Assembly: GCA_038373865.1 (NCBI GenBank)
Contig: JAXGGA010004757.1
Location: 20,804-84,803 of the forward strand
Direction: 5' to 3'
Length of the DNA: 64,000 nucleotides
Source of the DNA: Uloborus plumipes
Taxonomy: Eukaryota > Arthropoda > Arachnida > Araneae > Uloboridae
The notes beneath the pieces were generated by a model that was not told the origin of the DNA, did no database searches, and saw only the letters and a list, made by a program, of their open reading frames with translations. Below, piece by piece: positions 60,549 to 64,000 of this stretch. How positions within the stretch are numbered: position 1 is the stretch's first letter; the number at the start of each line of letters is the position of its first letter. The position numbers and the translations under genes were made by a program.

Positions 60549-60985
60549 CTAGCTGCGTGGCCCGGCTTTGCACGGCCTAATTTGAAAATAAAAACTGTGT
60601 CAAGTGACACGTGTTTTAAAAAGTCCCGGTTGCTTTCTATACTTAAACTTCGCCCACACGCAGAAAAGCAGAAAAAACATAAATTTTTGAAATGACTTGA
60701 GCCTGGAACGTTTAATACGAAACGGGGAAATGATATTAGCAGTTCTAGCTATCTGCCAGGGAGTTGAGTTGATACACTTAATACTCGACTGAATTGATGA
60801 AAGCCTCAGAAAATGGAGTTTTAAATTGAAATTAAAAAGACAAAATCAGGTCTTAAATTGAAACAAAAAATAACTACCCATCGGATGTTTTTGAAACTGA
60901 TCTCTAAACCTTCCCAGTACCAAAAGGAACAAACGGTGAAAATTTCAGCCAAATCTGCCCCTTATTCCATTTTTATACATGTAGA
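60549..60985 (-). mobile_element. Non-autonomous Helitron, 437 bp
   Basis: Read on the minus strand it starts TCTACATGTATAAAAATG (60985 downward, flanked by A) and ends GCCGGGCCACGCAGCTAG (60549, followed by T). A GC-rich hairpin formed by GGCC blocks precedes CTAG. The middle shares TTTAATACGAAA and TTCTAGCTATC...GGGAGTTGAG with the leader of the autonomous Helitron. Confidence 0.7.
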
Positions 60986-62032
60986 TTAAATATTAAAGGC
61001 CAAAAGCTTTAAAATTGTTCTGAACTAAAAGGCATTATTTGTCTTGTTATAATCATCATAGGAGGGCCTAGAAACGCCGCAAAATAAAATAATTTTAAGA
61101 AACGAAATGAAGAAAAGGGAACCAACAATGAATTTAAAAGATGTCGCCGTAGCAACGTAATAAAACGTTGATAATTTGATCAGAAAAGAGGTTTTCGAAC
61201 TCAAAGTTCAAACGCTTGTAACTTTTTTTCTAGGGGAGATCAATGCTTGGTTCTTCGACTGTACGTCGAATCAATTCTGAGGTTAAAAATATCGCTCTAT
61301 CCAATACCGTAAAAAGCAAAACTGTGGCATAATTAGTTTATTTTTTATTGGTGGTTTTAATGAACCAAGTATTGCAAGAAATCGGGTGAAGCCTTGCAGA
61401 AAGCAAGTTTAAAAATAGAATAAATCGTGCTGGGTTTAAGTTAGAGAATCGGAACTAATTGCACAGGACGGAGAAAATTTTTCTGCTTCCACCGAAACAT
61501 TAATATATGCAAGTAATTTTTAACCCCAGTATTCGGCGATTTATGTGAAAATTGCCTTGAATTCAAATAAAAAAAATCGTTTATCGAATCTTTTCAAACA
61601 TAAGCCCATGTTTCAATCTGATAATGTACCTTTCATATTCAGCAAGAATTTTTCAAATCGGTTCAGTAGGTATGGAGATAACCCGGAACATATATACCAA
61701 CAAAATTTACCCTCTCTCTTTATAATATTAGTAAAGATAAAATAACATAACATTATTTTTAGTTATAACAATAACTCCTATAGCCTAAAGCCTTCCTGGA
61801 TAAATGGACTATTCAACACGAAAAGAATTTTTTCAAATCGAACCAGTAGTTCCTGATATTAGCCCGTTCAAGCAAACAAACAAACAAACTCTACAGGTTT
61901 ACAAATACCTTTGTGCTGTAGATGTACAGAAAATAACAACGTTACGAATTCACAAATGAGCAGGGATACCCTGCATTTGTAACGTTGTTATTTTCTGTAC
62001 AAAACTCTACAGCTTTATATTATTAGTAAAGA
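60986..62032 (-). mobile_element. Two further Helitron 5' termini
   Basis: Two minus-strand starts, both TCTTTACTAATA, lie at 61737 and 62032. Each is preceded in the element by the CAAATCGGTTCAGTAGG-type block (TCAAATCGAACCAGTAG in the second). Matching CTAG ends specific to them were not found, so they may be truncated or share the end at 60549. Confidence 0.55.
61920..62003. repeat. Hairpin insertion inside a Helitron 5' end
   Basis: TGTACAGAAAATAACAACG plus TTAC is repeated inverted, perfectly for 23 bp, at the other side, with an inner GCAGGG/CCCTGC stem. It separates ACTCTACA from a second copy of the same octamer, CTCTACAG, as expected of an insertion with flanking duplication. Confidence 0.7.
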
Positions 62033-62440
62033 TGTCTTAAATTTTGTCGGAAGTTTTAGAAACTCCCGAAGTTTGAAAACTTGGTGAGATATTAGCTACG
62101 CGATTTCACCGTATGTATGCGGCAATATATCCTTCTGCAAGACGTGTGAAAGATATCTTCCATGACTGATCTAAATTCACAAAATTTGGCGACTTTTCTT
62201 TAAATCTAGGGAGATGTTTAGATTTCATGTTTCGAAAATGGGGACATGAGATGAAATAATTTTTGCATGAGAAAAAAAAAACTATTTTTTACCACTTTTT
62301 TGTTAGATTATTTAAAAAAATATTTTATTATGCATGGTGTCCTTCTAAGTATTTAAACATTCCAAAGCTATATTTAATAGAACACAAATATTTCTAAAAT
62401 TTATGATACTGCAAATTCTATTAAAATGTGTCATGATATA
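62033..62440. other. No gene seen
   Basis: AT-rich; no recognised structure. Confidence 0.45.
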
Positions 62441-62445
62441 TTTTT

Positions 62446-62640
62446 TTAACCCCCGACACACAAAGTAAGGGGGGTTATGTGTCTGACGTGTATGTGTATC
62501 TGTGTATCTGTTTGTGGCACTCTGCAGCCTAAACGGATGGACCGATTTGGAATTTTTTTTTCAAAAGGGGAGTTGATCGAGAGTGTTCATAGCTAGGTTG
62601 CGTCTTCGGATGGTATTAATTAACGAAGATGTTAATTAAA
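62446..62640 (+). repeat. Arthropod-type AACCCCCGAC repeat head
   Basis: TTAACCCCCGACACACAAAG then GGGGGGTTA forms a terminal hairpin (62447-62477), followed by CTAAACGGATGGACCGATTT. This head is common in arthropod dispersed repeats (from memory). The far end is not delimited. Confidence 0.5.
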
Positions 62641-63079
62641 AACCTTTGAAAGGAGAAAACATATTTTAAAACTTAAAGAAATAGCACCAAATGAAAGAGA
62701 AATTTTCTGCGTCTGATACGATGTAATTGGATCTTCCATGTTCTATAGAACACGAGTTATAGCGTTTTTTTAGCAAATGCAGCTTAGCCTTTATTCACGC
62801 GATCGGAACCGTTGTCATTGTTGGTAGACAATGAAAGCAAACTCTTATAATTTATTAAAATGTTTATCAATTGCCAGTTTAGTCGGGGGATTTAAAAATT
62901 TTTAATTTTATTTTTATACTTGTTACAACTTTAAACCGCCAATTTTTAAAATCACTAACAAACGGTATTTATAGAATTATTACTATTTTAGTTAACGCAT
63001 ACGCTAAGCAACAAATAAAACGCTTTTGCCCCCGGACAAACACATAAAAGGTTGAAAACACAAAGGATGGACGGAAATA
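62641..63079. other. No gene seen
   Basis: AT-rich with no open frame or paired repeat of note. Confidence 0.45.
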
Positions 63080-63157
63080 ACATCCGTGCACTGAGGAGAG
63101 TCGAACTCAGTACCTCCGGCGTTCAAAGCGAAGTCTTTACAGCAGAGTTACGGATGT
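63080..63157 (-). tRNA. tRNA-like sequence, probably a pseudogene or SINE-type fragment
   Basis: On the minus strand ACATCCG and CGGATGT at the two ends form a perfect 7 bp acceptor-like stem. GAGTTCGACTC resembles the B-box and T-loop. An anticodon-loop-like TTTGAAC is centred near 63123. The T-stem is followed by about seven extra bases before the acceptor and the D-arm pairs poorly, so a working tRNA is unlikely. Confidence 0.3.
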
Positions 63158-63344
63158 CCAACTATAAGATTAATGATCATATAATTAGCTGTATACAGTT
63201 TTAGTAATTTATTTTCTCAAATAACAAGTATAAAGCATAGAATTCAACGTAAGACATTCTAAGACATTCCTTTGAAGACGAAAACCTAAAAATATATGGT
63301 GTGAAGCAAAGTTGGTCCACATATGACTTAGTCTAAAAGACTAA

Positions 63345-63488
63345 GGGCCATGCTCCACATCAGCGTAAAACGCGACCGAAACTGAAGGCAGAAACCGAAA
63401 ATCCGGGTACTTTCCATAGGAACACTATTGAATCCATTTTACGCTTCTGCTTTATTTTTCTGCTTTACGTCAATGTGGAGCATGGCCC
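63345..63488. mobile_element. PIF/Harbinger-like MITE
   Basis: Ends GGGCCATGCTCCACAT, inverted and perfect for 16 bp, with further similarity inward (CAGCGTAAAA / GACGTAAAG). TAA flanks both sides (63342-63344, 63489-63491). A 3 bp TAA duplication with G-rich ends fits PIF/Harbinger. Confidence 0.7.
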
Positions 63489-63491
63489 TAA

Positions 63492-64000
63492 ATGTGTTTT
63501 GCAGTGTTAGGCTAATATTTAGAACATAAACGTTTATTTTAATCTCAATTGTAACAACTTTCTGAGTAAAACTGATAAAATATAAAATGCCAGTAGAGCT
63601 GCTTCTACAACCCTTTGTACATATTCAACTCAAATATAACTCAATAGTGTACGTCACGATATTATTAAAAAGATCAAACTTGAAACTATGTCGACTTTTC
63701 GAAAAGGTAAAGTGTATCGCTGCGGATATGATTTAGTTCTATTTTATCAGTAGAATTGTTTGTCGAAAATCAGAACAATGCGCTTTGTAGTCTTGTTATA
63801 ATCATTTATTATTCTACTATGTGACTTAGGTGGAATCATGCATTCAAATTCCATTTCCTGTCCAACCCGAAATCCTTAGCTAATGTAGGTGAATCAATCA
63901 ATCCGCTTTGATAGACATATCACTCCCGCTCTTACACACCATACCCTTTGATATTAAACGTAAAGGAATGTACTTTAAAACGGTGTGGAGCATAGAGGTG
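63492..64000. other. No gene seen
   Basis: AT-rich to the window edge. Confidence 0.45.

Overview
This is eukaryotic, AT-rich, intron-rich or intergenic DNA. I recognise no complete host gene. Almost everything identifiable is a transposable element or a fragment of one, mostly decayed. The mix points to an arthropod: Tc1/mariner copies with TA target sites, a Helitron with a long Pif1-type RepHel protein, a Penelope-like reverse transcriptase, a Ty1/copia element, many MITEs and foldbacks, and very long microsatellites. Repeat types such as the AACCGACTTC and AACCCCCGAC heads fit a chelicerate such as a spider. That taxonomic call is inference.

Layout. (1) 0.8-14.3 kb: MITEs and a decayed 2.75 kb DNA transposon (1128-3877) whose transposase pseudogene keeps one recognisable intron; a small MITE at 14041-14296 has the same ends. 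A hammerhead-ribozyme-like core sits at 5235. (2) 15.2-16.6 kb: a decayed Tc1 copy; its sister at 58.9 kb is nested in the copia 3' LTR. (3) 18.8-23.4 kb: a 3.25 kb palindrome with about 790 bp arms, carrying a Penelope-like reverse transcriptase and lying inside a (TA)n tract. A GGGTGATTC-ended element has inserted exactly at its left edge. (4) 26.7-31.1 kb: a second GGGTSATTC-ended element, a hAT MITE with a clear 8 bp duplication, a Tc1 copy whose transposase is cut by one stop, and a dispersed 310 bp repeat. (5) 31.6-36.3 kb: two short exon-like blocks on the + strand, a 330 bp (GT)n tract and a tandem repeat of about 147 bp. (6) 38.6-39.2 kb: a near-perfect 650 bp foldback. (7) 43.0-53.2 kb: a Tc1 element with apparent IR/DR ends and an open 330-codon transposase, split by a 7.2 kb Helitron whose 1743-codon protein is open throughout. 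(8) 54.7-60.5 kb: a TA-flanked MITE, then a copia element with paired LTRs, 5 bp duplication, a primer site resembling that of Drosophila copia, an in-frame stop and a deleted reverse-transcriptase core. (9) 60.5-64 kb: non-autonomous Helitron ends, a tRNA-like sequence and a PIF/Harbinger-like MITE.

The possible host signal is weak: exon-like blocks at 31614-31707, 36223-36272 and 53864-53944, all on the + strand with splice-site consensus. The first two join in a compatible phase. The window may lie in large introns of one host gene, but sequence alone does not prove it. The nesting order can be read directly: Helitron into Tc1, Tc1 into copia LTR, and GGGTGATTC element at the edge of the Penelope-like palindrome.
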